The notes: generated from the letters alone by a model not told the origin. A DNA stretch of 11,439 nucleotides from Candidatus Micrarchaeia archaeon (GCA_041650355.1 JBAZLI010000024.1:1-11439), one strand, 5' to 3'; positions 1 through 6,847 are shown, numbered from the stretch's first letter. Program-made: numbers and translations.

Positions 1-341
1 AACAGCGCCTTTGCCCAGGACGGGAATACAGGGAGCAGGAGCGCGAGCGAGGTGAGCACGTACACATCTGCTTCCCCGACGTAGCCGAGCTTGTACGAGA
101 GGTAGCCCGCGCCGAATATTAACGCCGCGGCCGCAATGCCGTATACGAACACTTCAGGCTGGAAATAAACCAGGTTGGCCAGGAGTGCGAGCGCGAGGAA
201 CGCGTAGAGCACCCTGTCTGGCACCGTGCGGTTGTTGCGCAAATCGTAAAACGCGGCAGCTGCTGTGCCTGCGAGCGCGATTGCCACGCGCACGGCTTCC
301 CCGGACAGCTCTATTCTCTGAAGCAGGAACGACTCGAACAT
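1..341 (-). CDS. Archaeal prepilin/preflagellin peptidase (A24 family), 3' end cut by window
   Basis: This is an integral-membrane aspartic peptidase that would cleave class III signal peptides of archaellins and type IV pilin-like proteins on the cytoplasmic side of the membrane. Only the first 113 codons are inside the window. The sequence is strongly hydrophobic: a first membrane segment lies near residues 16-32, followed by the loop YDLRNNRTVPDRV (32-44), which matches the family pattern with its first catalytic aspartate (D33) and the R..PD signature. More membrane segments follow at about 45-60 and 64-82, then GYVGEADVYVL, whose GxxD (D92) fits the second catalytic aspartate; archaeal members usually have G(G)AD here. 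The start ATG at 339-341 is preceded by AGGTGA with a 5-nt spacer. It begins 18 nt after the pus10 stop and is probably co-transcribed with it. Family assignment is good; the exact substrate (archaellin or pilin) cannot be told. Confidence 0.8.
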   Translation of the reverse strand, partial: MFESFLLQRIELSGEAVRVAIALAGTAAAAFYDLRNNRTVPDRVLYAFLALALLANLVYFQPEVFVYGIAAAALIFGAGYLSYKLGYVGEADVYVLTSLALLLPVFPSWAKAL

Positions 342-346
342 ATCCT

Positions 347-352
347 TCACCT
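347..352 (-). promoter_or_regulatory. Shine-Dalgarno site AGGTGA of the prepilin peptidase gene
   Basis: AGGTGA reads on the minus strand 5 nt upstream of the ATG at 341, complementary to the archaeal 16S tail. It decides the start of the partial prepilin peptidase and fits translation of a second cistron in a pus10 operon. Confidence 0.7.
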
Positions 353-359
353 GAACTTC

Positions 360-1457
360 TCATCCCATGACATCGTCAAGGAAATCATCATGTATCTGTG
401 CCACCAAAAGCTTTATACACTTCGCATCCTTGCCGGTTGCTTCGCCCACGCTCGGCCTTGTCCTGCCCGCGTCCCCGTTCACGAACTCCTTTATGTAGGT
501 CCCTGCCTCGGCGAGGATGAGGAGGCGCAGCGGAGCTTCGGAAAGCAGGCGCAGCCCGAGTATTTTCCTCCTGCGCACCAGGTCGCTGCGCCTGTGCGCC
601 ACCCGCTTCGGGGTGCGCTGGCTGAGTACTGCGCCCTCAAGTGCGAGAATTTTCCCCAAGTCCGCGGGTTCGAAGCCCTTGATTTCAATCTCGGCCTCGT
701 AGGCCTTGTCGAAATGGGAATCCGAGACGAGCGCGACTTCGGAGTTGCTTGCGTATTGCAGCCCGGAAATTTCCACTGCGCCTCCGGAGTTCGCTTTTCC
801 TGCCAGGAGCGCGAGGTCCAGCTTCCCTTCCTGCGGCTTGCGCAGCTCAAGAACGAACGGCCTTCCTGCGAGGTTGAGCACGTCCACGTCCTCGCGCCCT
901 GAAGCGTGCAGCTCAACGTCTTTGGCGCCATAGATGTCTTTCGCCGCCTGCGCGAGGAGCGCCTCCACCGAATCGTACCTCACTCCCTTGAAATCGCACT
1001 CCTTGCAGCCTTTTCCTGAACAGGATGAGCATGTCCACACGCTCTGCGCCAGGACCGGGCTGAGCTTCTTGTACCTGCCGAAGATGAACAAGTCGGAACG
1101 TTCGGCGCGCACGCCCATGCGCGAGAAATTGAACACTATCCGTCCATCAGCGTTCGCGAAATTGTATTCCAAACCAGTGGCTTTTTCGATGCGCCCTGCG
1201 AGGGCGCTGTTGAGCCAGCTCTTTATGCTGACGCCCAACCCTAGGTCCCATACCTCTTCCTCCCTGGCCAGCATGTCTGGCGGGATTTCCGAGCTTATCG
1301 CGAATTTTTTCCAGTCCTGCGGAATCAGCACGAGCGCTTTCCCGACCATTTCATCTACCATTGAGCTCGCGCCCCTGCACAGGTAGCATTCGGAATCCGC
1401 GCACCGCTGGAGTCCGGCGCGGTTGCGCTCCATGCATCTGCCGCAGAGGCGAATCAT
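360..1457 (-). CDS. pus10: tRNA pseudouridine synthase Pus10
   Basis: Pus10 makes pseudouridine at positions 54 and 55 of the T-loop of archaeal tRNAs, replacing bacterial TruB/TrmA-type functions. The protein has 365 residues, somewhat short for the family. A cysteine cluster lies at the N-terminus (C5-x2-C8, then C19, C24-x2-C27). A second one (C143-x2-C146-x4-C151-x2-C154, then a DSVE motif) matches the CxxCxGxGCxxC segment usual in archaeal Pus10. The catalytic domain holds GREDVDV (187-193), with D190 aligned to the catalytic Asp of the GRxD motif, followed by GRPFVLEL (198-205). The C-terminus has AEAGTYIKEFVNGDAGRTRPSV (316-337), typical of the active-site floor. The ATG at 1457 has no Shine-Dalgarno site but lies about 36 nt from a TATA element, so a very short leader is likely. 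It is followed by a prepilin peptidase gene 18 nt downstream. Confidence 0.93.
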   Translation of the reverse strand: MIRLCGRCMERNRAGLQRCADSECYLCRGASSMVDEMVGKALVLIPQDWKKFAISSEIPPDMLAREEEVWDLGLGVSIKSWLNSALAGRIEKATGLEYNFANADGRIVFNFSRMGVRAERSDLFIFGRYKKLSPVLAQSVWTCSSCSGKGCKECDFKGVRYDSVEALLAQAAKDIYGAKDVELHASGREDVDVLNLAGRPFVLELRKPQEGKLDLALLAGKANSGGAVEISGLQYASNSEVALVSDSHFDKAYEAEIEIKGFEPADLGKILALEGAVLSQRTPKRVAHRRSDLVRRRKILGLRLLSEAPLRLLILAEAGTYIKEFVNGDAGRTRPSVGEATGKDAKCIKLLVAQIHDDFLDDVMG

Positions 1458-1488
1458 GAGGACATTTGCATCCCAACATAATAAAAAA

Positions 1489-1498
1489 CTATATAAAC
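1489..1498. promoter_or_regulatory. Near-symmetric TATA element between pus10 and the DUF4139 gene
   Basis: CTATATAAAC on the plus strand reads GTTTATATAG on the minus strand, so either direction gives an acceptable archaeal TATA box. About 26 nt downstream, transcription would begin near 1519 for the DUF4139 gene (leader of about 44 nt with a Shine-Dalgarno site) and near 1467 for pus10 (leader of about 10 nt). No second TATA box is evident in the 105-nt gap, so both genes may use this one. Confidence 0.55.
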
Positions 1499-1552
1499 CG
1501 GGCCCAGGGAATCGTATCTGTGAGCTCTGCCGGCTTCAGCCCGCGGAGCCAG

Positions 1553-1557
1553 GGTGA
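1553..1557 (+). promoter_or_regulatory. Shine-Dalgarno site GGTGA that decides the DUF4139 start
   Basis: GGTGA lies 5 nt before the ATG at 1563. An upstream in-frame GTG at 1554 sits inside this site and so is unlikely to be the real start. This makes the protein 494 residues rather than 497. Confidence 0.65.
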
Positions 1558-1562
1558 TAGAA

Positions 1563-3047
1563 ATGGAAGGCAAAAAAACAGCGTTCATATTCGCCGCGAT
1601 TTTTCTTGCAGGGATGGCGCTGCTCTACTCCTTAGGGGGGGCGCAGGCGCAGGGCGAGAAGCTGGTCCTGTACAACAGCTTCGGGTATTACGAGCAGGAC
1701 GTGAAGCTGCTCGGCAATTCAGCGAGCTACGGCTTCGAGCTCCCGTACGGGGTGGAGCGGGACTCTGTGAAGCTCAGGGTGGTTAACGGGTATGTTGTGA
1801 GCCAGTACATACAAGAGGCCAATTATACGGGCCAGGAGCAGCTGCTGGCTTCATATGTTGGAAAAGAGGTTTCGGTATACGATTCCAACGGGAAGGAGAT
1901 AAAGGGGAGGCTGCTCAAGTACGACGGAAGGGCGTACGTGCAGACTTCGGAGGGGCTTTTCGTGATAACCCCTTCGTATTCCATGCTCCCTGGATTCAGC
2001 GGGAACTTGAGCGACACCAACGCGAGCGTGGTGTTCGTTACGACTTCCGGGGACAACAGCGCTGCGCAGGAAGCAAAGCTGAGCTACCTCCTGGACTCCA
2101 TATCATGGAATCCGGACTACACGTTATACCTTAACGGGAACGGAGGCACGCTCTCGCTCGCAGGCGCGGTGAGCAACAACGCGAAGGATTACGACAACGT
2201 TTCGCTGAGCCTGTTCTACGGCCAGGTGAGGAGGAACAGCTACGGGACGTACTATTATAGCGACTACAAGTACGCCACCGGTGCCGCGATGGACGCGAGT
2301 GAAAGGTCCGCTGCGCCGAGCTACACGCCCCAGGGCGTTTTCGAGTACTACAAATTCGATTTGGGAAACGTGGCGCTCAGGAAGGGCGACAGCCAGTTCA
2401 CGCTCTTCGAGAAGAAGGCCGCGAGCATAAGGAAAACATATGAGATGAGCGTAGGGAGCTACGGCTCGGAGGATTACAGCGCGCTCGCGATAAAGCTCGC
2501 GATAAACAACAGCAAGGGCAACGGGCTCGGAGTGGCGCTTCCTTCTGGGAACGTACGGGTGATGGACGAGAACGGCTTCGTTGGCGAGGACAGCGTTGCG
2601 GAAACCCCGGAGAACGAGGAGGTGAAGCTCTACATAGGGGACGCTTTCGACGTCGTCGGGTTGAGCAGGCTGATGAACCAGAGCACCCAAGAGATAATAA
2701 GCTGCGACCCGCGCGTGATGGCCGCGAAGAACGCGCCGCTGTGCGTGAACGAGAGGGGCAGCATATACGCGAACACCTACACCTACGAGGCCAAGGTGAA
2801 GAACAAGAAGAACGCGGACGCTGACGTGGTGCTCAGCTACACTCCCTACGGGGACTGGGTGATGGTGGAGGAGAGCATGCCAGGGGAGAAAGTGAGCCAG
2901 AACCTCGTGAAATGGAAATTCACGCTTCCTGCGAACAGCGAGAAAACGCTCACGTTCGTGGTGAGGATGAAGAGCGGGACGCCATACGCGTACTACTCGT
3001 CCGAACCTGAGCCGTACGGGATTTCTGACGCGGGCTACAGCCCCTGA
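1563..3047 (+). CDS. Secreted DUF4139 domain protein
   Basis: This 494-residue protein of unknown function belongs to the DUF4139 (mucoidy-inhibitor-like) family. It starts with a signal peptide or membrane anchor: KK at 4-5, a hydrophobic core at 7-25 and an AQA-Q cleavage-like site near residue 30, so it acts outside the membrane. The N-terminal part (VLYNSFGYYEQDVKL, residues 35-49) is beta-rich. The domain signature YLLDSISWNPDYTLYL (about 175-190) corresponds to the family's Y...i.W.p.Y pattern. Near the C-terminus are a segment resembling lg..LPsG.vrv...g.vGed, an IGDAFDVVGLSR segment and a final Ig-like strand set ending KWKFTLPANSEKTLTFVVRM. No C-terminal anchor is seen. It stands alone, with its own promoter region and a T-rich terminator after the stop. 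The family is fairly sure; the role at the cell surface is unknown. Confidence 0.85.
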   Translation: MEGKKTAFIFAAIFLAGMALLYSLGGAQAQGEKLVLYNSFGYYEQDVKLLGNSASYGFELPYGVERDSVKLRVVNGYVVSQYIQEANYTGQEQLLASYVGKEVSVYDSNGKEIKGRLLKYDGRAYVQTSEGLFVITPSYSMLPGFSGNLSDTNASVVFVTTSGDNSAAQEAKLSYLLDSISWNPDYTLYLNGNGGTLSLAGAVSNNAKDYDNVSLSLFYGQVRRNSYGTYYYSDYKYATGAAMDASERSAAPSYTPQGVFEYYKFDLGNVALRKGDSQFTLFEKKAASIRKTYEMSVGSYGSEDYSALAIKLAINNSKGNGLGVALPSGNVRVMDENGFVGEDSVAETPENEEVKLYIGDAFDVVGLSRLMNQSTQEIISCDPRVMAAKNAPLCVNERGSIYANTYTYEAKVKNKKNADADVVLSYTPYGDWVMVEESMPGEKVSQNLVKWKFTLPANSEKTLTFVVRMKSGTPYAYYSSEPEPYGISDAGYSP

Positions 3048-3049
3048 GC

Positions 3050-3080
3050 TTTTTTCTTTTTATTTCCTTCTTCTTTTTTC
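3050..3080 (+). terminator. T-rich archaeal terminator after the DUF4139 gene
   Basis: A run of T broken only by a few C and A residues begins 3 nt after the TGA stop at 3047, with several stretches of four to six T. Archaeal RNA polymerase terminates at such non-template T tracts without needing a hairpin. No stem precedes it. Confidence 0.65.
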
Positions 3081-3117
3081 AATCCCTTTTCCTATCTTAT
3101 CTAAGGAGTATGAACGG

Positions 3118-3127
3118 TTTTTATAAG
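3118..3127 (+). promoter_or_regulatory. TATA box of the gene at 3148
   Basis: TTTTTATAAG is centred about 26 nt before the ATG at 3148, which puts the predicted transcription start on the start codon itself. This supports a leaderless mRNA and the choice of start; no Shine-Dalgarno site lies in front of it. Confidence 0.65.
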
Positions 3128-3147
3128 TTCGCGGCACAATCCAAGCC

Positions 3148-3993
3148 ATGCCCAAAACAGACATTTCGGATAAGGAGTTCCTGGAAGTGTGCAGAAAGCA
3201 GTCGGAGTGGGTAGGGCAGAATTTCCTCCAGAACCTGAAGGACGGGCTGGAAACGCTGGGATTCGGCAGGGAGCTGGCGGAGCGCAACAAGGAGCGCATT
3301 TCTAATAGGATTTCTGCCATGCTTGCGGACGTACGCGTCTCCGGCGTAGCTAGCGGGGAGGATTACGGGCATCTGGAGCAAGGCGGGGAAGCGGTCGCGC
3401 TGGACAAGAAGCGGCTTTTCGAGGCGGCTGGATGCAACAAAACGGATCTGGGGATGGGCGTGCGCGACGAATTGGCGCACCAGGCGATGCACGCGCTCCA
3501 GCCCGGCTGGGCGCGCGAAGAATTCGGGCAACTCCCCCTGTCGCTCCACGAAGGAGGGGCAGAAGCTTTTTCCAACCTCGTGCTCAGGAGCACCTGCGGG
3601 AAAATCACGCACCCGGAGCGCCTTGTGCTGCTTGCCGCGGTCTTTTCTGCGCCAGCGTCTGCAGGTTCGACGCTCAAAAAGGACCTCGCAGCGTACAATC
3701 TCGCAGGATTCATGCACTCATGTGAGAATGCGGTCGGTAGAAACGAGATTGGCGGAATCGTGGCGCGCTTCCGCGCAATAGAGCAGCATATAACTTCCAT
3801 CTTGGGCGCGGAAATGACCGCGAAAAAACTCCTGAATGGGAATTACCTGAGCCAGGAGGGCCTGAAGTTCCTCGCCGAAGTGACCTACGCGAAGGGGATA
3901 AACGACGCGACGAGGAAAGAGAATGCGAAGGCGAACGTGATTGCGATGCTCGACGCGAAGCTGGAAAGGCTCGGCGCGCGCAGGAACAGATAA
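3148..3993 (+). CDS. Unrecognised protein with degenerate zinc-peptidase-like motif
   Basis: I do not recognise the family of this 281-residue soluble, mostly helical protein. It has no signal peptide or membrane segment. The striking stretch is VRDELAHQAMHAL (105-117) followed by LPLSLHEGGAEAF (129-141). This resembles a gluzincin: a zinc-binding helix, then a second helix whose EG.AE supplies the third ligand. The canonical HExxH is not intact. It reads either DELAH (first His replaced by Asp) or HQAMH (catalytic Glu replaced by Gln, residues 111-115), with E135 19 residues after the second reading. If this is a zincin relative it may be inactive or bind metal differently; the resemblance may also be chance. 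The rest is helix-rich, with charged segments at 27-60 and 205-281. A leaderless start fits the TATA spacing. It stands as a single gene, 41 nt before the next one. Confidence 0.8.
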   Translation: MPKTDISDKEFLEVCRKQSEWVGQNFLQNLKDGLETLGFGRELAERNKERISNRISAMLADVRVSGVASGEDYGHLEQGGEAVALDKKRLFEAAGCNKTDLGMGVRDELAHQAMHALQPGWAREEFGQLPLSLHEGGAEAFSNLVLRSTCGKITHPERLVLLAAVFSAPASAGSTLKKDLAAYNLAGFMHSCENAVGRNEIGGIVARFRAIEQHITSILGAEMTAKKLLNGNYLSQEGLKFLAEVTYAKGINDATRKENAKANVIAMLDAKLERLGARRNR

Positions 3994-3996
3994 GGG

Positions 3997-4004
3997 TTTT
4001 ATTC
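3997..4004 (+). promoter_or_regulatory. Probable TATA box of the tandem ThyX-like gene
   Basis: TTTTATTC lies just after the stop at 3993. A start of transcription about 26 nt downstream falls near 4027, either on a GTG at 4026 or a few bases before the ATG at 4035. The match is modest, and the T-rich stretch here could equally help end the upstream transcript. Confidence 0.4.
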
Positions 4005-4034
4005 TTTTCCGCTCCTTTCTAGGCTGTGCGTATT

Positions 4035-5672
4035 ATGGAGTTTACACCTGGCGAGGAGAAGATGCTTTCGAACTTCGTGACCAACACAGACAAGGACGTT
4101 TTTGCACTTTTCAACCTGCCCGAGGTGGTGAAGGGCGCGCTCTTTTCCAGGTATTCGAGAAGCTCGAAGAGCCTGAGGAGGGTGCTGCTGGATGAATTCC
4201 TGCTCGATAAGGAGCACGGCTTCTCTACAATAGTGGAGCACCAGCAGGAGCGCGGGGCTTCCGGACTCGTGGCGACCCAGAAGGCAGAGGAATTTTACGA
4301 GCGCGTGCTCGTCGGGTACGGTGATGACAGCGTTGCTGAGCTTGCAGGGGCGCACGTCGCTATAGAGAACATTTCCAATATAGCCACTAAGTTCATAGAG
4401 GATTCCCGCATAGGATTATCTCCTCTTGAGAAGAGCACGCGCTACGTGTATTTCGACCAGAAGGATGAGAATGAAGCTTATTTGTTTTACCGTGAGCCAG
4501 GAATAATACGCTCTGAATTCTCTGAGGAATATGAAAAGACGTGCAACTTGCTCTTTGAAACATACGCGAAACTCATACCGAAAATGTCGAAATTTTACGA
4601 GGAGAGGCATCCCAAGCCAGATGGGATAAGCGACAGGGGGTATGCATCCACAATACGGGCGAAAACGTGTGATTCGCTCCGTGGGCTGCTTCCTGCAAGC
4701 ACGAAAACCAATATGGGCGTCTTCGGGAACGGCAGGGGATTCGAATACCTGCTTACGAAGATGTACGCGAGCCGCCTGGCTGAAATAAACGGGATTGCGA
4801 ATGCACTCCACCAGGAGCTGAGGCAAGTGCTCCCTGCATTCGTCAAAAGGACCGATGATAAGCACGGGCAGGAGCAAATCGCGTATCTGTCCGGAACAGA
4901 AGGCAGGACCGCGGAACTTGTTGGCTCTCTCGTGCAAGGCGAGAAAACCAAATTCGAAACCGGGGTTTCGCTTGCAGGGTACGACCGGGACGCCGAATTG
5001 AAGGTGCTTGCTGCGATGATATATGCGAATTCACAGGTTTCCATGGAAAGGGCGCTGGAAACCGCTAAAACGCTGGACCAAGGAAAAGTCAGCGAGCTTC
5101 TGACTGCGTACGTAGGCGAGCGGAAGAACAGGAGGCACAAACCACACAGGAGCTTTGAAAACACGCATTACACATTTGATATATGCGCGAACTTCGGTGC
5201 GTACCGGGACATACACAGGCACCGCGTCCTGACCCAGCAGAGGCAGCTCCTGAACACCAGTCTGGGCTACGACTTGCCCAAAGAACTTGCCGAGGCAGGA
5301 TACGAAAATGAATTCAAAAATGCGATGGAAGCAGCGAAAAACACTTACGAACGGATTGCAGCGAGGATACCTGCGCAGGCGCAATACGTGGTGCCGCTTG
5401 CATATAGGCTCAGATGGTACATGAAAATGAATTTGAGGGAAGCGTACCATTTCTGCGAACTGCGCTCGGTCCAGCAGGGCCATCCGGATTACAGGGTCAT
5501 TGCGCAGGAGATTTACAAAAAGATAAAGGAAGTGCATCCCTCGCTCGCTTCAGGGATGAAATTCGTGGACATGAAGAGCTACGAACTGGAGCGCCTCGAC
5601 TCTGAGAAGAGGATAGATAAAAAACTCGATGAGATAGACAGGAAATACGCTAAAGGCCAGCCTCCTTCCTGA
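4035..5672 (+). CDS. Tandem-domain ThyX-family (FAD-dependent thymidylate synthase-like) protein
   Basis: ThyX converts dUMP to dTMP using FAD, NADPH and methylene-tetrahydrofolate. This 545-residue protein is about twice the usual ThyX length and carries two ThyX-like domains, an architecture I recall from database entries in other prokaryotes. Domain 1 includes GYGDDSVAE (94-102), SRIGLSPLEKSTRYV (124-138) and a long C-terminal helix around GNGRGFEYLLTKMYASRLAE (231-250). Domain 2 includes FGAYRDIHRHRVLTQQRQLLNT (387-408) and LRWYMKMNLREAYHFCELRS (459-478). Neither domain has the full RHRxxSxNExSxRY motif: domain 1 keeps the ExSxRY half, domain 2 the RHR half. Real thymidylate synthase activity is therefore uncertain. 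The start may instead be the GTG at 4026, which adds three residues and would be leaderless; the ATG at 4035 is preferred as the more usual codon. The last 23 nt overlap the end of metK on the other strand. Confidence 0.85.
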   Translation: MEFTPGEEKMLSNFVTNTDKDVFALFNLPEVVKGALFSRYSRSSKSLRRVLLDEFLLDKEHGFSTIVEHQQERGASGLVATQKAEEFYERVLVGYGDDSVAELAGAHVAIENISNIATKFIEDSRIGLSPLEKSTRYVYFDQKDENEAYLFYREPGIIRSEFSEEYEKTCNLLFETYAKLIPKMSKFYEERHPKPDGISDRGYASTIRAKTCDSLRGLLPASTKTNMGVFGNGRGFEYLLTKMYASRLAEINGIANALHQELRQVLPAFVKRTDDKHGQEQIAYLSGTEGRTAELVGSLVQGEKTKFETGVSLAGYDRDAELKVLAAMIYANSQVSMERALETAKTLDQGKVSELLTAYVGERKNRRHKPHRSFENTHYTFDICANFGAYRDIHRHRVLTQQRQLLNTSLGYDLPKELAEAGYENEFKNAMEAAKNTYERIAARIPAQAQYVVPLAYRLRWYMKMNLREAYHFCELRSVQQGHPDYRVIAQEIYKKIKEVHPSLASGMKFVDMKSYELERLDSEKRIDKKLDEIDRKYAKGQPPS

Positions 5673-6804
5673 GCAAAGGCACCAAATCCGTTTTTTCCCA
5701 GGTGAATTCCGGCTCGTCTCTTCCAAAGTGCCCGTATGCAGCCGTTTTTTTGTAAATCGGCCTCTTCAGCTTAAGCGTGTCTATTATCCATTTCGGGGTG
5801 AGCTTGAAGTTCTTGAGCACGATTTCGCTTATTTTCTGCTCGGAGATTTTCGCGGTCCCGAATGTTTCCACGTTTATCGAGGTGGGCTGCGCGACTCCTA
5901 TGCAATAGGAAATCGAGATTTCGCACTTGTCCGCAAGCCCTGCTGCGACTATGTTTTTCGCAATCCACCTCGCTGCGTAAGTTCCGCTCCTGTCCACCTT
6001 GCTCGGGTCCTTACCGCTGAAACAGCCCCCGCCGTGCCTTCCGACGCCCCCGTAAGTGTCAACTATTATTTTCCGGCCCGTGACTCCGGTGTCGCCCTCA
6101 GGCCCGCCAATCACGAATTTGCCGGTCGCGTTCACGTGTATGCTGGTTTTGGAATCCATCCACTTCGAGCACACTGGCTTTATCACGTTCTCTATGATGT
6201 CTTTCCGCACGGTTTCTTCTTTCACCGCGTCCTTGTGCTGGGCTGCTATCACTATTGCGCTCACCCTGAGCGGCTTTTCATCTTCGTATTCAACAGAGAC
6301 CTGGGATTTCCCGTCCGGCCCCAGGTAATGGAGCGTGCCGTTCTTTCTCATCTCGGAAAGCTTTCTCGTGAGCTTGTGCGCGAGCACTATGGGAAGGGGC
6401 ATGAATTCCGGAGTCTCGTTCGTTGCATAGCCGTACATCATGCCCTGGTCCCCTGCGCCTTGTTCTTTCCCGCTTTTTTCATCAACTCCCTGGGCTATGT
6501 CCGGGCTCTGCTCGTGGATGGAAACGAGCACTCCTGCGTCCTGGCAGTCTATTCCGTATTCCGGGTCTGTGTAGCCTATTTCCCTGAGCGTTTTCCTCAC
6601 AATTTTTTGCACGTCCGCGTATCCTTTCGTGGTCACTTCGCCTGCGCAAATAACCAGCCCAGTGGTGGTCATGGTTTCCACTCCTACGCGGGAATTCGGG
6701 TCCTGCCTGAGCAATTCGTCAAGAATAGCGTCGCTCACCTGGTCGCATATCTTGTCCGGGTGTCCCTCGGTAACTGATTCCGAAGTAATGTATTTTTTGA
6801 CCAT
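5650..6804 (-). CDS. metK: S-adenosylmethionine synthetase, bacterial type
   Basis: MetK makes S-adenosylmethionine from methionine and ATP, releasing phosphate and pyrophosphate. The 384 residues equal the usual length of bacterial enzymes. Visible motifs are GHPDK (14-18, ATP-binding H15 and metal-binding D17), the loop DIAQGVDE (102-109), GAGDQGMMYGYA (116-127), GGGCFSGKDPSKVDRS (258-273, the phosphate loop, with Cys where most have Ala) and AAYGHFGR (355-362). All catalytic residues I can place are intact. Most archaea use a different, very divergent archaeal-type MAT, so this points to a lineage with the bacterial form, probably by ancient transfer. The ATG at 6804 is preceded by AGGTG with a 5-nt spacer. 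A TATA-like box and a 16-bp palindrome lie just upstream. The stop overlaps the ThyX-like gene tail-to-tail. Confidence 0.97.
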   Translation of the reverse strand: MVKKYITSESVTEGHPDKICDQVSDAILDELLRQDPNSRVGVETMTTTGLVICAGEVTTKGYADVQKIVRKTLREIGYTDPEYGIDCQDAGVLVSIHEQSPDIAQGVDEKSGKEQGAGDQGMMYGYATNETPEFMPLPIVLAHKLTRKLSEMRKNGTLHYLGPDGKSQVSVEYEDEKPLRVSAIVIAAQHKDAVKEETVRKDIIENVIKPVCSKWMDSKTSIHVNATGKFVIGGPEGDTGVTGRKIIVDTYGGVGRHGGGCFSGKDPSKVDRSGTYAARWIAKNIVAAGLADKCEISISYCIGVAQPTSINVETFGTAKISEQKISEIVLKNFKLTPKWIIDTLKLKRPIYKKTAAYGHFGRDEPEFTWEKTDLVPLLRKEAGL

Positions 6805-6809
6805 AAAAG

Positions 6810-6814
6810 CACCT
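6810..6814 (-). promoter_or_regulatory. Shine-Dalgarno site AGGTG of metK
   Basis: AGGTG reads on the minus strand 5 nt before the metK ATG at 6804. It supports the start codon and means the metK mRNA should have a leader of at least about 12 nt. Confidence 0.7.
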
Positions 6815-6828
6815 GTTTTGGCTGTGAT

Positions 6829-6844
6829 TTGGATTATAATCCAA
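6829..6844. promoter_or_regulatory. Perfect 16-bp palindrome upstream of metK, candidate operator
   Basis: TTGGATTATAATCCAA is identical to its own reverse complement over all 16 bases. It lies 25 nt before the metK start codon, between the likely TATA box at 6848-6856 and the start codon, next to the expected start of transcription near 6826. A dimeric repressor bound here would block initiation. Alternatively its ATTATAAT core could itself be a TATA box, with transcription starting near 6810. No further copy of this exact site was noticed in the window. Confidence 0.5.
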
Positions 6845-6847
6845 CCT

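Noticed and set aside
390..902. Long plus-strand open frame of 170 codons opposite pus10.
   Set aside because: It is antisense to a clearly conserved Pus10 gene in GC-rich DNA, where shadow frames are common, and it has no recognisable domain or start signal.
1554..1562. GTG at 1554 as the start of the DUF4139 gene.
   Set aside because: It lies inside the GGTGA Shine-Dalgarno site, which is correctly spaced for the ATG at 1563.
5728..6777. Plus-strand open frame of 349 codons opposite metK.
   Set aside because: It mirrors a highly conserved metK; its length follows from the codon bias of the real gene, and the translation shows no family features.
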